Assembly: GCA_016169945.1 (NCBI GenBank)
Contig: JADLSH010000035.1
Coordinates: 620,001-684,000, forward strand
Source: Trachythela sp. YZ-2020
Taxonomy: Eukaryota; Cnidaria; Anthozoa; Malacalcyonacea; Clavulariidae
DNA: 64,000 nucleotides
Reading direction: 5' to 3'
Within the stretch, counting starts at the first letter, position 1, and every line of letters begins with the position of its first letter. Of this stretch, positions 1-9,436 are shown piece after piece. The translations under genes were made by a program, and so were the position numbers. Below the pieces are notes generated by a model. That model was given only the letters and a program-made list of their open reading frames with translations. It did no database searches and was not told the origin of the DNA.

Positions 1-127
1 ATTTTCGTAGTTTTTGGCAAGTAATTATTATTAGCTAGATTCAGGTAAATATTGACGCTGTTGCAGCTGTGCTATTTTTCCATTTGTAATGTTTTCTTTT
101 AATTTAAAGTATTGACGAATGTAACGG

Positions 128-251
128 TATAAATTCCACCGAGCACTGCGTGCTTAAATACTGTTCAAGACGTGCTACAACAGACACATCTTAAAACTTT
201 GATAAATTGTTGGGACAAATTTGAGGTCTAAACTTTACCGATTGTGATTCC
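128..251 (+). promoter_or_regulatory. Putative TATA promoter and 5' UTR exon
   Basis: A TATA-box match (tataaat, 128-134) is followed about 30 bp later by a likely start site. A non-coding stretch then ends at 251 directly before a strong splice donor, gtaagtat (252-259). The next good acceptor on this strand is the ttttag at about 1764, ten bases before the ATG of the secreted peptide gene. The arrangement fits a short leader exon spliced to the first coding exon. This is inference from signals only; no transcript data are available. Confidence 0.45.
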
Positions 252-1773
252 GTAAGTATTCCGTAACTAATTCCGTAACTATAATTGTCTCTTTTGATGT
301 TGATTTTATAAACTTATATGATGTAGCTAATATATGTTGCATACTATTACTTTTCTATTTGTTATATGTTCATCTTATCGTAGTTCATCTTATCGTAGTC
401 TTTCTCTAATAAACATTCTTTCTTCATAAACATTAAGGTAAAATTATATAAATAATGTAGGCACCTTAAATAAAAGCGTTATTGTTTCTGGTAGGTTTGT
501 AGTCCTGATTTTGTAAATATGCCGTTATATATCTAGATTATTTCTATTTTTTTGGGCGAAATTTATTAAAAAAATAAATAAAAGTAGTATTTAATGTTCG
601 ACTTAGTAGTACGAATAGATTAAACATATAGACTTACAAAACTTATGAAAAGACTGACAATTGACTTATATAAGCTGATTTACGGAAATTCGGTACCCTG
701 TTCCAAGTGTACAATGTGCATGGAATCACTCTACACTGACACAAAGGACAGACAAAGCAGCTAACAAAAATTAATTCAATCCATGCTAGAATATTAGAAG
801 CATAACAGATGTACTTCGTTCTTTAGTTAAGTTTAAAAGATCCGACAAACATTTAGCGAATATATTGTAAAAAGAACTCCGATGCATTTCTTAGAAGATG
901 TTTACGTATGCATGAAAGATAAAGTTCCTTCCCTGGGAGTGGAGTACTGATGTCAACATAACCAAATGAACCCAACCTATATTCCAAAATGCCTTTATGA
1001 TATACAGTATTTTATTTAAATAAAAATCTGCAAGTACTGCAGCTTTAGATATGACTAAAAGTGCATGTAAGATTAACAGGGCCGTGGCTAGCCTGTTAGA
1101 GTTTCTGGAGGAGGGATTAACCGACCAAAAATTTCCGAATGACAAATATTTTTCCCGACTGATTCCAGTTCAAGTATTTGGTATAGGCAGCGGAAGAAAG
1201 GGTTAGCTTGTGCGGACGGCTAAGAAACTCTTGATGATTCCGTGGACATGCTCCCCGGAAAATTTAGAGGCTCTAAAATGGTACTATCCTGCGTTCTTGT
1301 GGAATTTAATCACATGCAAAAACCTCAACGTTTTTAATTCTTAGCCAATCATGCACAACAACTGTAACAAGCCACGTATAATGGAGATCAATGAATATTC
1401 AACATATAATTCTTATATTTGGACGGTCTTAGGCCTCCTTTTTTCAAATTTTTTAAAGTTTGGGGGCTTTGGGTCCCAGCCTTCCAGCGTTCTGTAACAG
1501 GGAACACAGCCAATAAACCTTCCCCCTCCTCCAGCCGTCTTCCCCGCTACAGCCCGAAAGGTTGAGCCGCCAGGTACGTCACATTTCTGCTTTGCTTTTT
1601 AGAATTACGTAATCGGGTCTTTTCAGAATAACGTAATCGTAGTTGCGCTCATAGCATAGCGATTTCTGCCACTTATACAAATTTATTGCCATTGTAATAT
1701 CAGGATTTCCAAGTAGCGTCGTGATTGTTGAAGCTTCTGCATTACGTTCTTTTTGTCTATTTTAGGCATAGCT

Positions 1774-2636
1774 ATGAAGCTCCTTCTATTTGTTACCGCT
1801 GTACTAATGGCTGCGTATGTTGCAGCTAAACCACATGAAGGTCCGGTTAAAAGAGAGGAATGGTCGACCATTACAAAGACGGTCAATGGACGTCAGTTGC
1901 TGTTTGGCTGTGACAGAAGGCACACGTTATCAGATGATGGAAAATGCTGGTCGTATTGTGGCGCTAGCTGGGTTGGTATTTAAATTATAATAGAATGGTT
2001 ATCAGCCAACAATCAAAAACCAATAATACTCCATTTCATAACACTAATTGGTATCAACCAAATGTCAAAAATAAATTTTCCTGTTTCCATTTTGACCTAT
2101 CGCTTGCCGCTTTACATTACGTGTGCCTTATTTGAAAGATTTATAAAAATAAAAAATATATTTTACAACTCTTTTAACATGTATATAATTTATAAATATA
2201 TTCAAGACGGAAAAATGGCATGCCGTCGGCTATTTTGTTTTCAAATTTAGGAATATTTATGACGTCAGTCCGGGATAGCTCCAACATAACTGCTCAAAAA
2301 CGAAACCGAATTTTAGGTTGAATGTTTGATAAAAAATTTCAGGCTAATAATTATAGACGAACCTTAATCTCTGAACCCTCGTCACAACTTTAAATACCTT
2401 TTCGTGAAAAATGAAAAGTTGAAGGAAAATTGTATCGTGTAACGTTGCCCTAAAATGCTTATTTATCGAGATATCGACACAGTCGAAACATTTTTTAACC
2501 TATAAATTATATTTTTATCTAGTCGAGCGGAGAGTGGTGCTACACCAAGAGAGCAGATGGTTACACAAAGGGTTGCTGGAACGATAGCAAATGTTATGGC
2601 TTCGTTGATGAATGTCTTACTGCTTGCACCCTTTAA
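1774..2636 (+). CDS. Secreted 8-cysteine peptide, two coding exons
   Basis: Coding exon 1 starts at the ATG at 1774, just after a ttttag acceptor; an upstream in-frame TTG lies in that acceptor and is not used. The first 18 residues (MKLLLFVTAVLMAAYVAA) are a clear signal peptide. A short propiece ending in a dibasic KR follows, then a segment with three cysteines. The donor is at 1972 (phase 0) or 1976 (phase 1). Exon 2 follows the tttttatctag acceptor at 2522 and encodes five more cysteines, ending at TAA 2634-2636. The frame fits the phase-0 donor best. A signal peptide, KR processing site and eight cysteines in a short mature chain indicate a secreted disulfide-rich peptide such as an antimicrobial peptide, a toxin-like peptide or a protease inhibitor. 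I do not recognise the exact family. This is the only complete-looking host gene here, with no disabling change seen. Confidence 0.72.
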
Positions 2637-2716
2637 GAACTTCTCCATGAGCTTCTACGAATCAATGCATAAAAACTAGACCAATTGATTGGCCTATGTC
2701 AAAATCAAAATATGAA

Positions 2717-2722
2717 AATAAA
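2717..2722 (+). terminator. Poly(A) signal of the Cys-rich peptide gene
   Basis: AATAAA lies 80 bp after the stop codon at 2634-2636, the expected spacing for a short 3' UTR. Confidence 0.6.
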
Positions 2723-2920
2723 AGGGAATTGCATTGAATTGACTAACATGATTGATTTGGGATGGGGTAGATTGGCTTTGTAGTTACAAAGTTTATGTAG
2801 TTCACAAAGTAAGTTCTATATTATAATCATATGCTATGCTCACCGTTTCCTTGCGGTTGTTCGACCACGCTGGTCCCCGTGACACTGTACTAGGGACTGG
2901 TTATGCGAAAGCTGGATATA

Positions 2921-2966
2921 CACGTAAGCAACAACTTGTCAACAAGATGTGAGATTTTTACGTGTG
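2921..2966. mobile_element. 46-bp mini foldback MITE, TA-flanked
   Basis: The unit starts cacgtaag and ends with the inverted cttacgtgtg-like sequence. It is bounded on each side by TA (2919-2920 and 2967-2968). Its core (caacttgtcaacaag, gatgtgag) matches the ends of the 439-bp foldback MITE at 25,976-26,414, so it looks like an internally deleted relative. TA flanks suggest Tc1/mariner-type mobilisation; no transposase is linked to it. Confidence 0.6.
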
Positions 2967-3119
2967 TAGATAAGCCAGGGTCACTTTTTTGTCGTACACT
3001 TGTTTCAAAAGTCTAAATACAACTATATAGCATACATACGGCGGTTGACTGTTGTGTAAAAGTACCTGAAAAATACAATAAGAACTTCGACCTTTCGAGC
3101 GGAGGCCCTTCGTCTGGAA

Positions 3120-3240
3120 GTTAGTAGGGAAGTTAGTAAAGTTGTTAGTAGATGGAATACTCGAACGGAAATTTATGTACATTTTTTAGACCTAGCCTGG
3201 AGCAGTTGCGAAAAATGCAACTTAGGCCCTCTGGCAGGAA
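3120..3240 (-). mobile_element. SINE, inverted 3' fragment
   Basis: This stretch is the reverse complement of the SINE body at 3,426-3,515: the gcaactg hairpin, the ctggctaggtctaaaaa stretch and the ttccgttcgag tail. It lacks the tRNA-like head. It therefore represents a 5'-truncated copy in the opposite orientation to the neighbouring full copy. Confidence 0.65.
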
Positions 3241-3362
3241 CACCTTCTACTATTAATCCCATCGAACGAGATACCGAGAAAAATCTTGATATTTACCCAT
3301 ACCCGATATACTGGTATCACTTTCATCTTATATACCGAACGTGAAGTTGATGCTCAACAGCT

Positions 3363-3519
3363 GGACTCTGTAGCTCAGTTGGTTAAAGCGCTACACCAGA
3401 AACGCAAGGCTGCAGATTCAATTCCTGCCAGAGGGCATAAGTTGCATTTTTCGCAACTGCTCCTGGCTAGGTCTAAAAATGTATATATATTTCCGTTCGA
3501 GCATTCCATCTACTAACAC
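3363..3519 (+). mobile_element. tRNA-derived SINE, near full length
   Basis: The head carries an A box (tagctcagttgg, 3371-3382) and a one-mismatch B box (gattcaattcc, 3415-3425), a pol III internal promoter. The body contains an inverted repeat around ttgcatttttcgcaa, and the tail is AT-rich (tgtatatata). The copy is flanked by imperfect ~40-bp direct repeats at 3,241-3,284 and 3,520-3,559. Stem pairing for a real tRNA is poor, so I do not call a tRNA gene. SINEs of this layout depend on a LINE for mobility; the partner is not identifiable here. Confidence 0.7.
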
Positions 3520-4220
3520 CTTCTACTATTAATCCAATCGAACCAGATGCCGAGAAAAAAAAGTTGAGAAGTTAGTATATAGCTTACAGTACACGCCAGA
3601 GGAGGAATGGCGAGTATACCACAATGCATTGCATCTCATTAATATTCACATTTGCGATTTTCAACAGTTAGGTGAAAAATTGTTGAAATATATTGCGATT
3701 TTTTTCCCTAAAGATCTGATTTTTTTGAAGGTATGTTTTAATAATTGTTTTGTTTAGGTATCTAATTTAGTTATTTTTGACTTGTTTGGTATAGATATTT
3801 CTTTTTAGTTATGTTAATTACGCATTGTATTTATGCTTGTTCCGGGTCAGAGGGCACGCCACAAAAGTGACCTTGAAACAATGCTGGAGCTAATTAGCTT
3901 TTTTACACGTCATCATACTCAGCAAGCTTTGTTCTTTATATTGGTACTTTAAAACCTTAAATAGCTCATGTAAATCGAGGAGTAATCGCGGTTTGAAAAT
4001 GGGGTATTTTTGCTCTATTCTAACGCAGATGGCGGGAATAGACCGCGTTGTGATCATTATGGCGCGAGGGAATCTTGTGTATGATGCACTATTTTATATT
4101 GTATTTAGAAACATACGCTTATATGTTGCTATATATTTCGATTCTCCTGTTTAATACCTGCAATATATATTTAACTGTACTGACTGTATTTTTCTATTTT
4201 ATTATAGAATTCGGGAAAAA

Positions 4221-5533
4221 ATGGAATCTGACGACAGCGATGTTTATAATATTATTGACATTGTTGATGAGGAAAATGATATTGCCAAGAGGGCATATAT
4301 TTCTAAAGGAGATACGCCGGGAAAACCTGTGATTCATCATCCAGTCGAGCTTTGTTTCAGAGTCCTGGAATGTCACCAAAGGTAAAAATTATACAAAGGT
4401 TTCATTTATAGCACTTGCTGTATATATAGATATATACAGATAAATATAAATACAGTGTGTCAAGTGTCAACTGTTGTTCAACTGAAAGCTATTTCGTATT
4501 TAATAATTGAATCTAGAATCGATTTTATTTGTAGTTTCCTAGTAGAAAGATATCCAGAAAGAGGAAACTTACTCCTACAAAGAAGTCCCCAGTAAAATTT
4601 CATCAATGGACCTTTGAGGAAGACAAGGCATTTGTTGAGTTCATAGTGATTGCCAAAACAGATCCATTTGGTAAAAAGAACAGTTTCTGGAACGATGGTG
4701 CCAAACATATTAAATGTGGTACTTCTTCTAACATTCTCTTATCAAGTAAGTTAATGCTACTGTTAGATGTCTACTTCATTAGTATATATATACAGGGATT
4801 TCAGAATTAGTTCAATATAGACTGTTGTGTTAATAAATTAGCAGGCGGTAATGTGGATTTTAAGTTGTCTGTTATTGAAATTGTTCTACAATTTGACCGA
4901 CAGGTCACAGTTCCAGCGGTAAAGCTCATAGTAACCCAGCGGTAAAGCTCAAAGTAACCCAGCAGCTGCCGGCTTATTTTGAAAGCCCTTAGTATAAAAA
5001 GAGTAAGATTAAGGTTGTTTTTTAAATATTATTCAATCATAGATATGTTACTTCATTCTTGTTTTCATGCCTTTTATATAGATTGCCATCTGCAATCACG
5101 AGTAACTGTTGTGTACAGAAAAAAGTTTGCAACATTGGAAGATGCTGAAATCCATTATGGTTTGACATTATCTGACAGTTTAGCAGAACTAGTGATTGAT
5201 AAGAGGCCACCACCACCCTGAGCACCCCCATCACTACCACCCTCAGCACTCCCACCACCCTCGGCACCACCACCACCCTCGGCACCACCACCACCCTCGG
5301 CACCACCCTCGGCACCACCCTCGGCACCCCTACAAACACCACACTCGGCACCCCTACCAACACCACCCTCTGCACCACCACCAACAAGTGATGCCCAACC
5401 ATTACTTACAGTGGAGAATGTGTTTAAACTTGCTAGTTGTCTACAAAATGGTGATTTGGAAAATTTGTTGAACAAACTGTTCCTGCATTTGGCTTTGGCA
5501 AATAATGTAACATCTAACCATAATGTAACATGA
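4221..5533 (+). pseudogene. Myb/SANT-like protein, three exons, one nonsense codon
   Basis: Exon 1 is 4221-4381 (acidic start MESDDSD), exon 2 is 4543-4745 and exon 3 is 5082-5533. The phases (2, then 1) join to a 272-codon frame. Donors are gtaaaa and gtaagt; acceptors are cctag and atatag. Exon 2 has a basic run (RKISRKRK) and a Myb/SANT-like start (WTFEEDKAFVEF). Exon 3 contains a Pro/Ser/Ala tract of repeated PPPSA units and a hydrophobic, leucine-rich C-terminus. A TGA at 5219-5221 interrupts the Pro tract exactly where the repeat unit predicts TCA, and the same frame stays open for another 103 codons. That points to a single-base nonsense mutation. The gene lies inside the TIR-bounded element and is probably its DNA-binding accessory protein; I infer that role. 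Confidence 0.55.
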
Positions 5534-5547
5534 TGTAATATGATTGA

Positions 5548-5553
5548 AATAAA
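5548..5553 (+). terminator. Poly(A) signal of the Myb/SANT-like gene
   Basis: AATAAA starts 15 bp after the distal stop (5531-5533). Its position supports reading through the internal TGA as the ancestral gene structure. Confidence 0.5.
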
Positions 5554-6424
5554 GTTTAATTCTGTTTCACCTTCCTGAATTTTTTGCACACCCCCAGAGC
5601 AAAATTGGAAAATCCATCTATGAGCACAATATAGACAGGAATTGTTTTCAAATCAGTTATAAAATGACTTATGGAGGTCGTCACTTGTCACATCCCCAAT
5701 AAATCCCCCAGAGGCTCTGGCACCCAGGTTGTTACTAATTAGGTAGACAATATAATAAATACACACAGTGAATTGTTTATGAAAACAATTTATTTATTTC
5801 ATAAAATTCAAGTTACAATTCATATCATAATTACAGTAGACCTGAAATAAGAAATGCATAAAATGTTTAAAAAATGTTGCACCATTTTCATTCAACCAAA
5901 ACACATGGGAAGAATTAGGTTGATTAAGAAATGGTGCTTTTACTCTGCCTAGAGAAACCTACTCTCTATCACTTATTTAACTATCTAGAGTCACAAAACT
6001 GATCATTTGTACCTCTAGATTTACATGTTAACCTATTTATTTCCTGAAATTATAGATCCTACATAATATGTACAATTATCTTAATTCCAAGTTAATGAAT
6101 AATGTAAAAAACCCAACAAATAATGTAAATGTTCAATATAAAACTTTCAAATGTAAAACTTAAACTATGATGAAATACTGTATGTACTAGTCTAATTAAA
6201 AGTATATGTATGATGTCTAAATTCTACAAATGTAACACTGTGCTTATCCTAGTAAATGCTTAGAAAAATATATTATCAATCATGAAACATGACATCATAA
6301 CCTAAGCAATATACATGTTCAATACAATGCTGCAACGAAGTATTAGGTTAGGACTTAGCTGTTTATTCAACTAGATCATACTTACTCAGTATTTCATACT
6401 TCTCTAACTTTTATGTTCGTGGAA
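5554..6424. other. Non-coding interval between the two convergent element genes
   Basis: No open frame of note lies here on either strand. Reverse-strand AATAAA signals (5789-5794, 5793-5798) could serve as the poly(A) signal of the minus-strand gene. The rest is AT-rich without repeats I can name. Confidence 0.4.
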
Positions 6425-6675
6425 TTAAGACTTGCCACTATGCATACCACAACAGCAGCTATGAAAGCAATCACAACACATGTAAAAATCATAAAAACCA
6501 TAATCTGTAGTACAGCTGTATATAATGTATGATTACTTGTCAATTTGTAACATTTGATAGCACACAGTTGTGGAAGGGAGTGTAACCCAGCAGAAAATTA
6601 CCTGGACAAAATTTGTCTCCTTCCAGTCTTTCAAATGTGCCTTCCAATAACAACAGGTCTTTGTACAAAGGGTTC
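6425..6675 (-). CDS. Possible terminal exons of the minus-strand element gene
   Basis: One candidate exon (6675-6602) sits between a tttttgtggaagtgcag acceptor and a ccag|gtaatt donor. It reads NPLYKDLLLLEGTFERLEG in one frame. Joined in phase to an exon at 6504-6425, it would end in a very Cys-rich tail (six cysteines within 17 residues) and TAA. Splice signals and phases agree, but the upstream connection to the HIRAN-like frame is not proven, because that frame ends at 6720. Reading straight through the donor also stays open for a while. Treat as tentative. Confidence 0.25.
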
Positions 6676-6719
6676 CTGCACTTCCACAAAAAGATAAAAA
6701 CATAATAATTTACAATATT

Positions 6720-8305
6720 CTAGTAATCTATATCACTGTTATAATTGTTTCTTGGATCATCTCTGTCCCATGGTCCACTTTTCACAATCAGCAATGCTGC
6801 ACAGTAGAGTAATGTATTTTCCCTGGGAGCATATCTTCTATTTAAATTTTCGAGAGAAACTGATCATACTTCGTTTCTATGCATAGCTCGCTTAAGTTTA
6901 GGTATTTTGTTCACCGCACAATAACCAATAACATGCCACTTGTTGTTGTGTAAAATTGAAAATTTCAAAGCATTTTTGTCTTTAACATTGTCTGGTTCAG
7001 ATTCCACATTAAATTGTAAATCAACCTTTGCCAATCTCCTCCATATGCAGCTTGCAAGAGCACCTTGGTATCTTTGTTCATGCCAAGACCCAACAACAAC
7101 AAATTTTTCAGCATATTAAATCTCCCTGTTATCATCATCACCACCATCAAGATCACCATCATTACCATCACCTGTACCAGCACCACCAAGATCACCAGCA
7201 CCATCAAGATCACCAGCACCATCAAGATCACCATCACCACCAAGATCACCATCATCACCATCCTCTTCATCAAGACCATCGTCGTATTCCCTGGAATCAT
7301 CGGTCTCCTCTGTTACAGAATCTTCCACATCCAAAGTTTGAGTTAATTCTCTGATTTCCTCCATCTCTCTTTCTCTCATCACATCATCATCATTCAACAT
7401 CCGATGAACTGGAATACCCACCAAGCACACAGGATTTATTGGTTGTAGGGTACAGTTACATCCACTTTCCCTTGTAAGTTTACTGGTGACAACATGTTGT
7501 CTAACTCTTCATTAACAGTATCCGGATCTCGAGGTTGAACTGCTTGAGAAGGTGGTGTTGGCAGAATATCAAAATCCCATAAAATAACATTATAAAAGAC
7601 AATATTTTGTTCTTTTTCATCTCGCCGAGGATCATTGAGGTCCGAGAACTACAAGTTATGAGAACAATATTGGTAGTGTAGTAAAGACTAAATTGTAGTA
7701 AATAGCAGCAAAATAAAGCTTCTTTATAAACTTTACAGTAACTGGATTCCCAGCCATAAAAATGCATATAAATTTGAAAATAGACAGCACAAATATTATA
7801 TTAAACGTTGGTTGAAGACGTTGGTTATCAGAGTATGAATCATATACAAGCCCAGAAATCTGAAATTGAAAAGCAAAAACGGGCTTTGATGAAGGTGAAG
7901 CCAGAAAGTCAAAGTGAAAGTAACCTATAATTGCTTCGCTAAATATTTGCTTTTATTTTAATACATGACATTATTTTGTAATTTGTAATACGTTTCGCGA
8001 TTAAAACAAATACATACCTTAAAAATACAACTGGAATGTATCTCTATCTGTACGGGACTACTGCAATCGGCGAACATTTCGTCAACTTTTATGCCATTAA
8101 CAGTTGCTGGACAGATAGCGATTCTTCTGATGTCCAAACTATCCAAAAAACTGATGTGAATCTCACGACATTCAAACTGAACACACGATAACCCATTGGG
8201 AACCAGCAGCATAGGCTCCGACGATACACAATGAACAAATAGAAGCTCACGTCCTTCCAAAACTGAAGCTTTATGGCCGAGAATTGGGCTTATAAAATCC
8301 GCCAT
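6720..8305 (-). pseudogene. HIRAN-domain-like protein, spliced, with two stops and a frame change
   Basis: Exon 1 runs from the ATG at 8305 to 8018 (96 codons, MADFISPILGHK) before a gtatgt donor. Exon 2 begins at 7648 after ttgtag and continues the frame (FSDLNDPRRDEKEQN). Near 7475 the coding frame changes; no intron explains it. It then reads an acidic stretch, a Gly-Asp-Leu repeat at about 7300-7120, and a C-terminal domain with FVVVGSWHE, ESEPDNVKDKNALKFS and WHVIGYCAV. That is the HIRAN pattern (G..., EPDN..D.NA, GY). In-frame TAA (7118-7116) and TGA (6866-6864) interrupt it. HIRAN domains bind DNA ends in proteins such as HLTF; here the role is unknown. The protein ends WDRDDPRNNYNSDIDY before TAG. 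Confidence 0.5.
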
Positions 8306-8578
8306 ATTTCTCACTCCTGTTGTGTTGATAGCGAAAGCCAAGCGAATAATGAGCGCGCTCGTCCGAAAAATGAATAATATATAATTAACCGCAAAGCATC
8401 ACGGCATAGTCACCATTCCTCCTCTGAGTACACGCCGAAGTCAACAACGCATTCTTCCATAAATTTCTATATTTTAAAGGACATTGGCAGCGAAAATTTT
8501 TATTGGCTTATTTAATCTTACTGGACCACCTAACTATGAAAATGTTACTAATTTCTTCTAGAACATTTTTGTTTGCGA

Positions 8579-9261
8579 CTAAAATGCAAGTAAAGTTTCA
8601 TAAAATTTGCTCATCGGCGGCCAGAGCACGTTAAAGCACTTCAGTGCCCGTTTTGGTATTGATTCATTTAAATTTGACAAACCAGCAGTGAGATTAGACC
8701 ACGCTGGAGCAGCATATTCGACACGAGATCGTATGACTGAACAGTAAATAGAAACCAAATAACGTTGTTCAACACCGGCTCTCTTTAATTGTCGCAGCGC
8801 ATACAATCTAGAATTTGCTTTTCTCATAATAAAATCCACATGAGTACTCCATGAAAGGTCACGAGACAAAGTTAAGCCAAGCAATTTAAAGGAAGGAACG
8901 GAAGACCGAACACATAAATCTTAGTAAGATGCTCCTTGGGGTAGCCATATCTTCTACATAATCTTAAAATGTACATTCGGCTGACGGCCTTTGACAACAA
9001 ATTATCAACATGAAGATCTCAACAGCACACATCATCTTGGAAAGTAACACCAAGGAAAGTAACACGTTCAATATCCTCTACTGGTGGAGGTGGCGGTTGA
9101 AAAATTCCACCTTTAAGAAGCATTTCCCATGTTTTTGAGAGGTTCAGAGTCATTCTGTTATTTCTTGCCCAGTTCTCGATATTCCTCACTTCTACTGCTG
9201 CTGAATCGCCAGTCGACTTAACTGGCGCACTAACTGTCGTATCATCACCGAATTTAATCAA
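8579..9261 (-). pseudogene. LINE reverse transcriptase fragments, two families fused
   Basis: On the minus strand 9261-9019 reads the RT catalytic block (FGDDTT in place of FADDTT) and linker of a CR1/L2-like LINE ending at FLGVTFQDD. After a stop the same frame continues with a thumb segment (LLSKAVSRMYILRLCRRYGY). At about 8890 a second thumb start appears (LLGLTLSRDLSWSTHVD), followed by RLYALRQLKRAG and EYAAPAWSN. Two successive copies of the same thumb region indicate that two LINE fragments are joined in the same direction. Neither has an endonuclease or a complete RT. Confidence 0.65.
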
Positions 9262-9268
9262 TATTTAA

Positions 9269-9435
9269 CATTATAACTACGGGGAAGGAGATGTAATGTT
9301 TAAGTCAATGTATTTAACATAATTAATAATACTAATACTTAATTTATTCTTGTCTAAACTCGCAAAGGACTGCTGGGTATAAAAGTCTTGTAACGTTATT
9401 TGTAGTTAGTGTACTTGCATGTGTAGCTAGTGTAC
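9269..9435 (+). repeat. Gypsy polypurine tract plus truncated LTR, plus orientation
   Basis: A polypurine tract (ggggaaggaga, up to 9291) precedes TGTAATGTTTAAG. The next about 140 bp match the LTR at 24,071 with few differences. At about 9435 the match ends and minus-strand Gypsy pol sequence begins, head to head. This LTR piece is therefore inverted relative to the element body it touches. Confidence 0.7.
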
Positions 9436-9436
9436 G

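Larger units (their letters stand above)
3597..8426. mobile_element. 4.83-kb DNA transposon-like unit, 9-bp TSD, superfamily unassigned
   Basis: The ends are inverted repeats: the first 14 bases (CAGAGGAGGAATGG) are identical at both ends, and about 29 of the first 36 match. The nine bases outside each end are the same in direct orientation: AGTACACGC at 3588-3596 and at 8427-8435. A 9-bp target-site duplication is typical of Mutator-like elements. Inside lie two convergent spliced genes: a Myb/SANT-like one at 4221-5533 on plus and a HIRAN-domain-like one at 8305-6720 on minus, each starting near one end. No DDE transposase is visible. Both genes carry nonsense mutations, so this copy is dead. 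It may be a non-autonomous element with captured genes, or an autonomous element whose transposase I fail to recognise. Confidence 0.6.

Noticed and set aside
1683..1886. Minus-strand frame opposite the Cys-rich peptide
   Set aside because: Antisense shadow; the plus strand has the signal peptide and splice sites.
3363..3436. A functional tRNA gene
   Set aside because: A and B box-like words are present, but acceptor and D-arm pairing is poor and the sequence continues into a SINE body with a second inverted copy next door.
5155..5589. Long minus-strand frame rich in Gly/Ala/Glu
   Set aside because: It is the antisense of the Pro/Ser/Ala repeat of the Myb/SANT-like gene. The plus strand has exon signals and a poly(A) site.
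7028..7354. Plus-strand His-rich and Thr/Ile-rich frames
   Set aside because: They are shadows of the Gly-Asp-Leu repeat of the minus-strand HIRAN-like gene.
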